64,000 bases of DNA from Heterobilharzia americana (GCA_944470555.2 OX104130.1:77133160-77197159), one strand, 5' to 3'. Numbered from the stretch's first letter, positions 45,485 through 56,946 are shown. Numbers and translations are program-made. The notes: generated by a model from the letters alone, not told the origin.

Positions 45485-46985
45485 CATGCCTAGTGTAGGC
45501 TTTATAAACACTCCGACTCAAGATTTTTCCAAATATTTAGCTAGGCCCAGTTATAAACTTACTAACCCTAGTGGCTCAAGTAAGTTGATATACCAGTCGA
45601 TAACAATGAAAAATTGATTTGGTTTTGACAAAACTACCAACTACACGAATATACCAACCGACAAGGCTCTAGAGACAGTTAGAAATAAGCTTAAGGATGA
45701 AAATGACCTTACGCATCGAACTGAGGTGACGATCGAGGAAATCATACTAGGAGTACGATTATGCCTGACATCTACAGTTTTAAGTTTCAAAATAAAAAAC
45801 CAACTGAAGGGGCTGCCATATATTCATGAATATCCCCTATCGTAGCAGACATATCTGTGCAGAGTTGGGGACAGATGACCCCTCAAACATTTACTCTTAC
45901 TCTTAAGATATAATTTTGACATGTAGGTGATAGATTTATAGTACCGAAATTGGAACACATCAATAGGTTCTTAGCACATATAAATTCAGTAGTGAATGCA
46001 ATGCAATTTACCTGTGACTTAGAAAATGAAGAAGGTGAGCTAGCAATGTTTGATTACAAGATTAAACAAAAACAAGACGGAATTTTAGAGACTAGTATCT
46101 ATAAAGAACCTTCACATGCGAATCACTACTTAGACTTCAACTAACCTCACCACATCACAGTTAAAATAGACTTAGTTAAATCCCTCAGGGATAGGGCGGA
46201 AAAACTTGCTAGAAGGCCTGAAAATCTACAACAAGAAATCAAACACATCAGGAATACCTTGTGTCTCAATAATTACCCACCTAAATTTATAAAACAATCA
46301 TAAGAAATCGAAAGGAAGATGCGAGCAGTAATAGTAGTAACATAGGATTGAATAATAATAGTTCCACTAAGGATAGTAATGGTGACAGAGTTGAGAAAGA
46401 ATTCAGGATCTCTACTGTGTAGCCATACAAGGAAGGCACATCGGAAAGGTTACGAAGAATTCTCATAAAGCTGGCTTGGATTAAAGTGACATTTAAACCA
46501 ACAAACTCGCTCTGAAACAAGCTTTGTAGGTTAGAAGATCTTATTGGTCCAATCAAGCAGAATAACGTAGTTTAACATGCCATTTGCAATGACTGCGGGT
46601 CAAATACATAGGTTACAGTAGTCGACCAGGTTCAATTAAAATGACAAAGCGCAAAAAGTAGCTAATCCAACGTTAGTACATCCTAATAAGATTAGAAATT
46701 TAGAGAAAAGCTCGGCTATAGCTATGCGCACAATTATACACAATCATACGGTAGGGTCAGATAGAGTGACAGCGTTAAAAACTACCTTAGTTCCGTGAAG
46801 AAAAAGATTGAAAACTAGGTCTTTGTTTATTGAACCACTACCAAATAAATGCAATTGGAATGATTCTACACCTGTCTCATATGCATGAAAAATTCTACTT
46901 CCTTTATCCCAAAGCAGAGGAGAACATTAGAACCACATAAATATAGGTTTAAAACTTAGGCACTGTGGTAGAAATTAATCCCATA
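45485..46985 (+). mobile_element. Penelope-like element, RT + GIY-YIG, heavily decayed
   Basis: Same family as the 29.3-30.9 kb PLE, forward. RT starts near 45605 (the FDKTTNYTNIPTDKALETV region, equivalent to FDITSLYTNIAIDIALEAV), followed by VTIEEIILGVRLCLTST. Near 45925 VDDRF stands for VDDTF. At 45950-46145 an open stretch has FLAHINSVVNAMQFTC and ILETSIYKEPSHANHYLDF. NNYPPKFIK follows near 46280. The GIY-YIG part (46555-46900) is readable only by alignment: CHLQ-CGSNT…, then HNHTVGSDRV near 46740. Many stops and frameshifts. Confidence 0.8.
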
Positions 46986-47131
46986 TTAGATTTGTTTATT
47001 TGATTTATAACACACACTGATCTAGTATCATTTAACTGATGACGTTTCGAGCAATAATTTATGCTCGAAACGTCATCAGTTAAATGATACTAGATCAGTG
47101 TGTATTATAAATCAAATAAACAAATGTAATA
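46984..47131. repeat. Near-perfect palindrome, 70-bp arms, 8-nt loop
   Basis: Arms 46984-47053 and 47062-47131 match at 68 of 70 positions; loop ATAATTTA. Each arm contains CTGATGACGTTTCGAGCA next to the centre. The arm sequence is the outer end of this PLE family (compare 39050-39125). The central stem GAGCA/TGCTC followed by GAAACGTC resembles stem II, GAAA and the GUC cleavage triplet of a PLE-type hammerhead. Confidence 0.9.
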
Positions 47132-47300
47132 TAGAACCACACAAACCCTGTCTCGAAGTTATGGAGTTACCTGACAAGAATATGGACAATAAATTACGTC
47201 CAATACGTTATCCATTAAATGATACTGTTTCACTGTATGTGAAACGTCTAATAAACAGACTAAAATGGAATTTCAATCTACCACACTACACTATATCTAG
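47132..47300 (+). mobile_element. PLE 3'-end fragment, forward
   Basis: GAACCACACAAACCCTGTCT, AGAATATGGACAATAAATTA and GATACTGTTTCACTGTATGT match the minus strand of 29310-29430. Its orientation is opposite to the fragment at 45220-45480, so this PLE's ends flank it in inverted fashion. Confidence 0.7.
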
Positions 47301-47514
47301 TGATCAAACCTTTACTTCCCTATCCTCCTCCTCCAGCCTAATGTGTATATTCCAGACGTGAAGTATTGTTGATGTTATCTACTGGAGACACTCAAGTCTA
47401 ATTTCCTTCAAAAATGTTCGCGATATGTTTTCTTTTATGCTGAGTATTGATTAAGGTAAAGTGTCAATCAGCTAGTGGTATTGACAAGTTTTCATTAAAA
47501 AAAATAAGGCGAAC

Positions 47515-48115
47515 AGTGTACCAGAAAGTCAAAGCCAGGATCGAGAAAACAGCGAGACAGGCCTTCATTAGTCTGAAATCAGTGTGGAGATGTATTGCAC
47601 TCACCACAAGATAAGGACCTTCAACACCAGCGTCAAGTCAGTGCTTCTCCATGGTTGGGAAACTTGGCGCTTTGCGAAACGTTTTTCTAACAAACTACAG
47701 GCATACATCAACACCTGCTGCCTACGCTCACTTGGTACTGAAGATCAGATGAGATAGCCAGAAAGAATAAGCAACAAGGAAGTCACTCTGAGAATGAACC
47801 AACCAAGAACCTATTGCCCAATAATTATGCGGAAGAAAGTGGAGATGGACTGGATTGATTGGGCACACACTAAGAAAATCATTCGGGGAAATCACGAGCC
47901 AGGCTAGTCGTCGAGTGGAATCCAATGGAGAAAAGACGAGTTGGGCGTACGAGGCAAGGGTGACATGGAGGAGATCATGTGGAGAAGAAATGAAGGCTTC
48001 TGGGCAGTCATGGAGCCAAATTAAAAAAACTGTAGAGAAGAGAGTGCAATGAAGTTGTGCTACTGAAGCCGTATGTTTCACTAGGAACCCAAGGGACAAA
48101 TTATAGTAATAGTTT
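47515..48115 (+). mobile_element. RTE-like LINE, 5'-truncated copy
   Basis: ORF2 from the RIGKARQAFISLKxVW region (CGAGACAGGCCTTCATTAGT at about 47552) through the C-terminal domain (frame IGHTLRKSFGEITSQA near 47856-47905) to CTAGGAACCCAAGGGACAAA. Ends about 65 bp before the full-length RTE copy. Confidence 0.87.
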
Positions 48116-48177
48116 ATCAGAAAATAGATAGAAGTGTTAATTTGTCAATAAATTTATCAGTACTTGATCGAAATGAA

Positions 48178-48290
48178 CCTCGCCTAGTTAACTAGTTCAC
48201 TAGTTACTAGCCGGTTCTAAGCCCGGGTAAAGAGGGAAGGTTGGACATAGGGCTAGCAACCCTACCCAGTAAAACAAACCTAACCACTAA
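48178..48290 (+). promoter_or_regulatory. RTE 5' UTR leader with hairpin
   Basis: CTAGTTAACTAGTTCACTAG then TTACTAG can fold on itself. It is conserved at the start of the copy at 19254. An internal promoter is expected for such a leader in LINEs, but I see no specific element. Confidence 0.4.
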
Positions 48291-48429
48291 ACAAACTTCA
48301 AAGCACAAACGATATATAAAAAATAAAAACAAACTTATTCCTCGCTGGAATCGGAGAGGCGAAAGGACGTCGGTTGGTGAAAGCCTTCAGGAAGCCAATT
48401 GGCCGATGTGTCTTCCCTCGCTCAATGAA

Positions 48430-50250
48430 AGCGAAAGTAAGGATGGGGATATGCAATGTCCGCACCATGTTTGAACCCAGCTGACAAGGCAGCCCAGATT
48501 GCAAACGAGATGAAGAGGTATCACAGTGAAGTGCTTGGAATTTGCGAAAGCAGATGGAATGGGAGTGGACTCTCCAAACTGTCAACTGGAGAGGAGTCAG
48601 AAATCTCCTCCAATATTGTCACACAGATGACAACCACGAGCACACTGAGTTTTCGAGTGGCTATCATGATGTCCACCTCCCAAGAGCATCGAAGGCTGTC
48701 TCTCATGCAGTGTGAACCAATCTCCTCCTCACGCAGGATCATGACAGCAAGGTTCAAGTCAAAAGGAAGGAAGGAAAGTCACAATCATACAATGCTACGC
48801 TACACACCTACAAATAATGCAGATGTAGAGCAGAAGGAGGAATTCTACAGACAACTGCAATCAGTACTGGACAAAACCTCAGTTGGTGACATCAAAATTC
48901 TAATGGGAGGAGTGACATGAATGTCGAATCGGGAGCGGACAACACAGGAGCAGAACTAACCATGGGCCGAGAAGCGCTAGGTGAAATGAACTAGAATAGA
49001 GAATCATTTGCAGACTTCTTCGCATTCAAAGATTTGGTGATTGGGGGCAGTGTGTACAAACACAAAGATATCCACAAAGTGACTTGGATTTCACCAGATG
49101 GACACACTAAAAATCAAATCGACTACATCTCAATCTCAAGAAAATGGAGACGCAGTCTACTTAACACAAGGTCAAGAAGAGGAGCAGATGTAGGTTCACA
49201 CAGCTATCTAGTGCAAGGAACCTTCCAAATCAAGTTGAAAGCCTTCAGGGAAGCTGATGATAGACCGCAGTTCAAGTACAACACTCGGAAACTGAAGGAT
49301 GAATCTACAAAGGAAATTTTCACGGCAGCCATCAAGACATAATGGGAGATATCGAGCAACATTCCTGAAGAAACCTGTGTGGAAGAACACTGGAAGTCTT
49401 TGAAGGAGATGTGGAAAGAAACTTGCATGACCGTATTGGGAAGGAAGAAGAAAGAAAATAAGGAATGGATCTCGACGGATACCTGGAAGCTGATAGAGGA
49501 GAGGAGGATGGTGAAGTGGAAGATGAACCAGTGCAAGGATGCTCAACGACAAGAGGAACTGAGCACAATGTATAAAACACTACACTGGACACAGAAGTGA
49601 AGAAGAGTGCGTGGAAAGACAAAAGACACTTCTACGAAACACTGGCAAGTGAAGCAGAACAGGTTGCAGGTAAGAGAGACCTGACAACATTGTATCAAAT
49701 AACCAGGTTCCTATCAATCTGGGAAGAGATCAACACAGATGAGACCAATAAAAGATGAAGAAGGAAATTTAATTACGAAAGAAGAGAAAGAGAGGAAACG
49801 ATGTACCAACCACTTCAAGAAGCTTTTGAATCAACCACCGCTACCAACTGCACTTCGTCCAGAAATATCACCTGCAGCCCAGCCGCTGAACTACAAGTGA
49901 ACATAAACCCTCCAACAAAAATGGAAGTCCTGAACGCCATAAAGCTACTGAAATGCTGGAAAGCAGCAGGACCAGATGGGATCCCACCAGAAGCACTGAA
50001 AACAGACGCATAGACAACAGCGGACATGCTCACACCACACCACTATTGCAGAAGGTGTGGAAGGAAGAGAAGGTATCTGCCCATTGATTGGAAGAAGGGT
50101 TACCCTGTCAAACTCTCGAAGAAGGGAGACCTCAGTGTTTGCAAGAACTGGCGCGGAATCACGCTCCACTCCTGTCCACCAGAAGCAAGCAAAATATTAA
50201 GCCGCATCATCCTGGAGAGACTAAAGGATGCACTGGTTTCAAAACTATGA
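48430..50250 (+). pseudogene. RTE ORF2 part 1: endonuclease, linker, RT N-terminus
   Basis: APE-type endonuclease pieces: LGICESRWNGSGLSKLSTGE (48530-48590), the CYA(T/P)TNNADVEQKEEFYRQLQ stretch (48795-48860), and VIGGSVYKHKDIHK(V/A)TWISPDGH (49035-49105) with NQID (49112-49123). The SDH motif region is damaged (GSHSYLV). Linker VEEHWKSLKEMWKETC (49380-49430) and the RT entry GRKRRYLPIDWKKGY follow. Stops occur at several places (for example TAA near 49340 and TAG near 50011). The endonuclease would nick the genomic target. Confidence 0.88.
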
Positions 50251-51540
50251 CCTGAACAGGCAGGCTTCAGGAAGTACAAATCATGTGCGGACCAGATTGC
50301 AACGCTACGCTTCGCACCATCATAGAACACAGCATAGAATAGCAGTCAACTCTCCACATCAACTTCATCGACTTTGAGAAGGCCTTTGACAGCGTCGACT
50401 GAGAGGTAATTTGGAAACTGCTTCATTACTACGGAATACCACAAACATTTATCAACCTCATTCAACAACTATATGAAGGCACGACATGCCAGCCAAGTAA
50501 TTCACAATGGACAGCTCAGCTCAGTGATGCCTTTGAAACGAAGTGAAGACAGGAGTAAAGCAAGGCTGCAACACCTACTATCAACCATGATATTCCTGAT
50601 TGTGGTCGACTGGATGGCATCATGCAGCAGACAAGAGTGAGGAGCGAGAAGAGGGGCACATACTGGCTGGACCGCGGAAAGGAACCTAGAAGATTTGGAT
50701 TTCGCCAACGATAACTTATGTCTAGGGTCACACAAACTTGAAATCTACAGGCGAAAACTAACAACTTGACAGAAGAGGTGAGGCAGAGAAGACAGAACTC
50801 CAAGTGAATGTAGAGAAGACAGAGGTGATGAAGATACCCAACCAACAACACCACCACCAACAACAACAATAAACTCCAATCATCATCAACGGGAGAAACA
50901 TGAAGGAAGTAACCTCCTTCATCTATCTAGGCAGGCAGCACTGTTTCAACTACAGGTGGCACAGGTACAGACGAGGATGTCAAAGTCAGAATTGGGAAAG
51001 CAAGAGAGGCATTTATTAGCCTGAAACCAGTGTGGAGATCTTCTGCACTCCACTCCACTCCACTCAGCATAAAGCGTGAACAATATCCGGATTTTCAACA
51101 CCAACTTCAGTCGAGTCAGTGCTTGTGTATGGCTCAGATACTTGGCGCGTTACCAAAGGGATTTTCAATAAACTACAGACATTCATCAACAACTGCCTAC
51201 ACTGGCTCGTTACTGAAGATCAGATGACCGGAAAGAATAAGCAACAAGGAAGTCACTCTGGGAACGAACCAACCAAGAGGCTATCGCTGAACAAATATGC
51301 AGTGGAATGAAGTGGAGATGGATTGGACTGGGCATACACTGAGAAAGCCAACTGGGGACATCACGTGTCAAGCCAGGCCAGTCACTCGAGTGGAACCCAG
51401 ATGGGAAGCGACGAGTTGGGTGTCCGAGGTGAGGGTGATATTGAGGAGATCGTGTGAGGAGGAAATGAGAGCTTGTGGGTTGTCGTGGAGCCAGGTTGAA
51501 AGGATTTCAGAGAAGAGTGGAATGGAGACGTGCAACTGAA
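50251..51540 (+). pseudogene. RTE ORF2 part 2: RT palm and C-terminal domain
   Basis: After the TGA at 50248 the RT continues with EQAGFRKYKSCADQIATLR, then a shift, FIDFEKAFDSVD followed by TGA, and YYGIPQTFINLIQQLYEGTT. The GAAACGAAGTGAAG shift and FANDNLC in place of FADDLC follow. The C-terminal part has PNQQHHHQQQQ-like low complexity near 50840, then FNTNFSRVSACVWL-type shifted sequence and MDWTGHTLRKPTGDITCQA (51321-51380). The same lesions are in the reverse copy at 43.8-45.0 kb. Confidence 0.88.
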
Positions 51541-51599
51541 GCCCTATGTTCCATTAGGAACCCAAGGGACTAATAATAATGATTGAAATGAAGAATACC

Positions 51600-52105
51600 T
51601 TGTGAAATGAATAAACTGTGACCTTGTCATTATGAACAGGAAGTATGGAAATATTTCCTTTCAGGTTGATGGATATGTGGAGCACGAGATTTCTTCTGAA
51701 TATTGCATCAATGAAGTTAAAATATGATTCAAAAAAGTTTCATTCTTATCGCATACCATGAAGTTGAATAATACTGAACAAACTTTAGAATTCAGCTGCT
51801 GAACACCTTCACTCAAGTAGTTTCAGTTATGCTTCTAGATTTATACAGAATGACATAAGAGTGATAATAAGGTTTATTTTTACTAGTGATAACCAAGAAA
51901 CTGATTACATTTACCACATATAAACCTGTTATTGATCAGCTTCTTGAATGACATTCTGACGATGAGCACCGCGTTCAAGTATAAATATTTCCATAGAGCT
52001 GTCTCAGTCCACGTTACAGATGTTTTCGATTTTGAAAATAACCGAGCTTTGCTGTACCTTAGTAGGCTTATATGAAAAATTATTGTTATCACCACACATT
52101 ACCAG
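51600..52105. other. No recognisable gene or element
   Basis: AT-rich sequence, no supported feature. Confidence 0.4.
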
Positions 52106-52107
52106 TA

Positions 52108-52205
52108 TTAACTAAAGTCAAAATACCCTGTTGTGTTCTGTGAGTCAGATGGTTCAGTCGTACATCTTTTTTTTACACAACATCATCAGCAAAAATATCG
52201 GAAAG
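52108..52205 (-). repeat. Solo PLE terminal-repeat copy
   Basis: TGTTGTGTTCTGTGAGTCAG … ACAACATCATCAGCA is a diverged complement of the PLE terminal repeat at 28277-28384 (minus strand reads TGCTGATGATGTTGT). Confidence 0.5.
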
Positions 52206-52209
52206 GATT

Positions 52210-53195
52210 GACGTAAGAGAATTTCTTTACAGATGGCTTAGTAGGTAGTTCTGAAGCGTTGTATGTGATTGGTTGCTTATACGGTTGTTTCCTGGCTACC
52301 TATCCACGTATTTCGATTGGCTGTCTTTCTTACCTACACTATGAATTTATTTCCTTTATATTCATAGATTAGGTCGATTTTATTATCAAGGTTAACTTCT
52401 GATTAACTCTTATCACACTCTGATATTCTCTTAGTCATTTTCACATTTCATTAAACAATCTGCAAATGTCAACCTGCATTTTATTCATAAAATTGAGTCA
52501 TGAAGCTTAGCTTCTCCTTTATGTTTGTGTATATGGGACAGAAGGGAGAATGACTCTTATCGGCATGGTGTTTCCTGCAGCTGCTACAGTTTATGCTGCA
52601 GATAGCATTCCACTTATCTCCTTTTGTCAAGGTGTATACTAGTTTGCATAGCATCCAGCGAAGAAACTTTGAAGGTTTGGGACTAGAATAGCCATCGGTA
52701 CTTCAGTTGCGATCTTCAGAATTATGTTCTTTTGAGGGAATGTGTCATTTTGCTTCTAAGAACCCCCTTAAGTTTGATGCAGAATTTAACAAACATCGCT
52801 TGATGAAATTGCATAATTAATGGCTTTTCTGAAAGATAGTCTTTTCAAGACAGTGAGACTTAACTGTTTCGAAGAATTTTTGTACACGACTGATTGCTGT
52901 TACTGCAGCTGAGGATTTGACCAGTATTTCTTGGTTTCTCAAACACTTCGGCCTACAAATTTTCCGAAATGCACCCATCCACAATGCCTAAGTTTGATTA
53001 AGCATCAGAAACTATAAGATACCCAATATTTTATTCGCTCTATAACGTTTTACTCAAATAGGCTTAGTATTCACGGAAAAAGTGAGCACCTTTCTTGTGT
53101 AGCATGAAAGGATTTTTTGAAAATAGCTTTTAAAACTTGAGACAGAGTTGACAAATTACTGTGTTATTCGATTAATAATTGAAAATTTAGACTTA
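52210..53195. other. No recognisable gene or element
   Basis: AT-rich sequence, no supported feature. Confidence 0.4.
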
Positions 53196-53199
53196 GTAC

Positions 53200-53795
53200 G
53201 TCATCGGCATTATGGAAAAACTTAGGCACTGGGGTAGACTGTAGTTTAACTTTAGTTTGTCTGTTAAACGAGACAGAAGTGTTCAATAAATAACAGCTCT
53301 GCAAAACACTTCAGAAGCGTTAGGAATGTTGCTGGACTACAGTCAATTAGGCTGTCTGAGCACGACAACGCTTAGCTAAATAAAGCATCAGGAATTTAGA
53401 GTTTAGCTGACATATAACTCTCCCTACTATTTCAGATTATTCATTGACAGAATGGGACAGAGTGATAGTCTTGAAAACTTGGTTGTACGGAGGGCGATGT
53501 TAGCAGTTGAATCTTTGTTGATTCCGTTCATACCAAATATATGCTAAAAGAATGCCTTAACGTCTGCTACAGATACATGGAGAATTCTGCTAGCCACGCC
53601 AAAGAGAAGAGGAAGTTAGGATTATGCAGACCAAGTCTCAAAGTTGTGCAGTGATCTCATTACAACTGTGTGTCCATTATCCATTAAGTAGTACTTACTT
53701 CACCGTTCCACTACATAATATATCTAATAGACAAACTAAAATGAAACAAAATAGCTTTCATGAAGCTTTGATAAGAAAAATGCATCAGTATGTTA
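53200..53795 (+). mobile_element. PLE 3' fragment
   Basis: From about 53430 it matches, in order, the nuclease end and 3' UTR of the 29.3-30.9 kb PLE: GACAGAGTGATAGTCTTGAA (DRVTVLK), TTTGTTGATTCCGTTCATAC, TACATGGAGAATTCTGCTAG, and the terminal GACAAACTAAAATGAAAC. The stretch 53210-53240 (AAACTTAGGCACTGGGGTAG) recurs at 46955. No open frame remains. Confidence 0.7.
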
Positions 53796-53799
53796 CAAC

Positions 53800-54416
53800 A
53801 TCACATTATAGTTATTTTTTTTCGAGTTAGATTTACATTTGCGCCTACGTGTCGACCGGCGTAAAGGTTCTTCAAACTCAAGATATAAGTAATTAGATCT
53901 GGTTGACGTTTCAGTTTCCTTATTGGCCACTGTTGTTTGTGCCAAGTAAAACAAAAATCTCAATGTATAATTTGAAGTATTCTAGCCAAATCTCAAATGT
54001 ACAGTTGAAACATATTGTAAGGCAGTGCTGATTGTATTTATTACCCTGCAGTTTGAATATGTTTAAGCAAATAAGCATCTACATGTTAATAGAATGTGCC
54101 AAACATCAAGTAAGTTTACTCAATCCACTTGGTACTATCTGCTAAAAATCTGGTACTTTTAATTGTATGATTTTATAACTGATTAACTCGGTGTTCTCCA
54201 TCTTTAGAAAGACTGTAAATATGTATCAAAACGCTACGCAGCAAATGAATCAGAAAATATTATCAATGATCATTTTAATGGTTCAGCAGATTTTTTTCCT
54301 TCTTATATGTGCATCGTGATTCCAGCTAGGTGTGCATGTATCTGCTCACAACAGAATGTACGGCATATATATGTTACATTTATCTGAATCATAAAGTACT
54401 TTCAATTATTACTAGT
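53800..54416. other. No recognisable gene or element
   Basis: AT-rich sequence, no supported feature. Confidence 0.4.
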
Positions 54417-54426
54417 ATGATGAAGG

Positions 54427-55739
54427 GAGGGGACAACACAGGAAGAGAACTAACCATGGGTCGAGAGGCACTAGGTGAAATGAATGAGAATGGAGAATTG
54501 TTTGCAGAATTCTGCGCATTCAACGATTTGGTGATTGGAGGCAGTGTGTTCAAGCACAAGGATATCCACAAAGCGACATGGATTTCACCAGATGGACACA
54601 CTAAAAATCAAATCGACTTTATCTCAATCTCAAGAAAATGGAGACGCAGTCTACTTAACACAAGGTCAAGAAGAGGAGCAGATGTAGGCTCAGACCACTC
54701 ACCATCTGGTGCAAGGAACCTTCCAAATCAAGGTAAAGCCTTCAGGGAAGCTGATGATAGACCGCAGTTCAAGTACAACACTCGGAAACTGAAGGATGAA
54801 TCTACAAAGGAAAATTTCGCGGCAGCCATCAAGACTAAATGGGAGACATCGAGCAACATTCCTGAAGAAACCTGTGTGGAAGAACACTGGAAGTCTTTGA
54901 AGGAGATGTGGAAAGAAACTTGCATGACCGTATTGGGAAGGAAGAAGAAAGAAGACAAGGAATGGATCTCGACGGATACCTGGAAGCTGATAGAGGAGAG
55001 GAGGATGGTGAAGCAGAAGATAAACCAGTGCATAGATGCTCAACGACAAGAGGAACTGAGCACAATGTATAAAACACTGGATAAAGAAGTGAAGAAAAGT
55101 GCACGCAAAGACAAAAGACACTTCTACGAAACACTGGCAAGTGAAGCAGAACAGGTTGCAGGTAGGAGAGACAGAGACCTGACGACATGGTATCAAATAA
55201 CCAGGTTGCTATCAGGGAAGAGACCAACACAGATGAAACCAATAAAAGATGAAGAAGGAAATTTAATTACGAAAGAAGAGAAAGAGAGGAAACGATGTGC
55301 CGACCACTTCAAGAAGCTTTTGAATCAACCACCGCTACCACCTGCACTTCGTCCACAAATACCACCTGCAGCCGCTGAACTACAAGTGAACATAAACCCT
55401 CCAACAAAAATGGAAGTCCTGAACGCCATAAAGCTACTGAAATGCTGGAAAGCAGCAGGACCAGATGGGATCCCGCCAGAAGCACTGAGAACAGATGCAG
55501 AGACAACAGCGGACATGCTCACACCACACCACTATTGCAGAAGGTGTGGAAGGAAGAGAAGGTACCTGCCCATTGATTGGAAGAAGGGTTACCTTGTCAA
55601 ACTCTCGAAGAAGGGAGACCTCAGTGTTTGCAAGAACTGGCGCGGAATCACGCTCCACTCCTGTCCACCAGAAGCAAGCAAAATATTAAGCCGCATCATC
55701 CTGGAGAGACTAAAGGATGCACTGGTTTCAAAACTATGA
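54427..55739 (+). pseudogene. RTE ORF2: endonuclease C-terminus, linker, RT N-terminus (open)
   Basis: About 437 continuous codons. Endonuclease end: NENGELFAEFCAFNDLVIGG, HKATWISPDGHTKNQIDFIS, RRGADVGSDHSPSGARN (contains the SDH catalytic motif, then a short shifted tract before KAFREADDRPQFK). Linker: EEHWKSLKEMWKETCMTVLG and KEWISTDTWKLIEERR. RT entry: KAAGPDGIPPEALRTDAETT (about 55447-55505) and KLSKKGDLSVCKNWRGITLH (about 55596-55655). It ends at TGA 55737-55739, where family members have Arg before QAGFR; the same stop is in the 48-51 kb copy. The in-frame sequence before 54427 belongs to the target site, not the protein. Confidence 0.92.
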
Positions 55740-56170
55740 CCTGAACAAGCAGGCTTCAGGAAGTACAAATCATGTGCGGACCAGATTGCAACGCTACGCT
55801 TCGCACCATCATAGAACACAGCATAGAATAGCAGTCAACTCTCCACATCAACTTCATCGACTTTGAGAAGGCCTTTGACAGCGTCGACTGAGAGGTAATT
55901 TGGAAACTGCTTCATTACTACGGAATACCACAAACATTTATCAACCTCATTCAACAACTATATGAAGGCACGACATGCCAGCCAAGTAATTCACAATGGA
56001 CAGCTCAGCTCAGTGATGCCTTTGAAACGAAGTGAAGACAGGAGTAAAGCAAGGCTGCCACTTACTATCACCCATGATATTCCTTATTGTGGTGGACTGG
56101 ATCATGCAGCAAACAGTAGGCAGCTAGAAGAGGGGGATACACTGGACGACGGAAAAGAACCTAGAAGACT
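55740..56170 (+). pseudogene. RTE RT palm, shifted and stopped
   Basis: PEQAGFRKYKSCADQIATL, a frameshift near 55798-55808, TAG at 55829-55831 (Trp expected), FIDFEKAFDSVD at 55853-55888 with the motif A Asp residues, and TGA at 55889-55891 (Arg expected). The GAAACGAAGTGAAG shift lies near 56020-56035, then GC(H/L)LSPMIFLIVVDWIMQQ with a further stop. The stops are CpG-type C-to-T or G-to-A changes. Confidence 0.88.
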
Positions 56171-56946
56171 TGGATTTCGCCGATGACTTATGCCTAATGT
56201 CACACAAACTTGAAGATCTGCAGGCAAAAACTAACAAGTTGATAGAAGAGGCAGCTAAGACGGGACTTCAGGTGAATATAGAGAAGACAGAAGTGATGAA
56301 GATACCACACCACCACCATCAACAACAACAACAAACTCCAATCACCGTCAACGGGAGAAACTTAAAGGAAGTAACCTCCTTCACTTATCTAGGAAGCACT
56401 GTTTCAACTACAGGCGGGACGGATGAGGACGTCAAAGTCAGAATCGGAAAAGCAAGACAGGCGTTCATTAGCTTGAAACCAGTGTGGAGATCTTCTGCAC
56501 TCAGCATGCGGAACAAGATACGGATTTTCAACACCAACGTCAAGTCAGTGCTTCTATATACTCCAGAGACTTGGCGCGTTACGAAATACATTCCCAACAA
56601 ACTACAGACATTTATCAACAGCTTACATTTACGCTCGATACTGAAGATCAGATTGCTAGGAAGAATAAGGAACAAGGAACTCTGGCTGGCAACGAACCAA
56701 ACAAGAACCTATCACGCAGCAAATATGCAGGAGGAAGTGGAGATGGATTGGCCATGCACTGAGAAGGCCGACGGAGGACATCACGCGTCAGGCCCTCGAG
56801 TGGAATCCCCATGGGAAGCGACGAGTTGGACGTCCGAGGGTGACATGGAGGAGGTCGTGCGAGCAGGAAATGAGAGCTTGTGGGCTGTCGTGGGACCAGG
56901 TTCAAAAGATCTCAGAGAACAGAGTTCACTGGAGGCGTGCTACTGA
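56167..56946 (+). pseudogene. RTE ORF2 C-terminal part, open from FADD to the end
   Basis: Around 260 codons without a stop. LDFADDLCLMSHKLEDLQAK carries the catalytic FADD box (56176-56187). Then KTGLQVNIEKTEVMKI, a His/Gln-rich tract, VTSFTYLGSTVSTTGG, the KVRIGKARQAFISLKPVWRS region, and IFNTNVKSVLLYTPETWRV. The C-terminal segment (VEMDWPCTEKADGGHHASG) is out of frame relative to the family's MDWIGHALRRPTEDITRQA, so one shift lies near 56760. Low start: the frame is entered by read-through of the broken upstream part, not by a true Met. Confidence 0.9.

Larger units (their letters stand above)
48166..51592 (+). mobile_element. Full-length RTE-like LINE with TSD, inactivated
   Basis: Element 48178-51580 (about 3.4 kb) between near-perfect 12-bp TSDs GATCGAAATGAA (48166-48177) and GATTGAAATGAA (51581-51592). 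Leader: hairpin-prone 5' UTR (48178-48290). Then APE-type endonuclease (about 48430-49230), linker to about 49900, RT (AAGPDGIPPEAL near 49960-50000; KLSKKGDLSVCKNWRGIT near 50110-50160; FIDFEKAFDSVD near 50365-50400; FANDN in place of FADD near 50700), C-terminal domain to about 51500, and a very short 3' UTR ending in TAATAATAAT. RTE elements (SR2, SjR2) have this order, length and trinucleotide tail. Numerous stops and shifts, including TGA at 50248-50250. Confidence 0.93.

Noticed and set aside
48521..50330. Minus-strand hydrophobic open frames over the full-length LINE
   Set aside because: Antisense of the LINE ORF. Similar shadows occur at the same positions of the other copies.
54330..54426. 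N-terminal part of the 469-codon open frame at 54330-55739
   Set aside because: It precedes the TSD-defined start of the LINE at 54427, so it is target-site sequence read in frame by chance.
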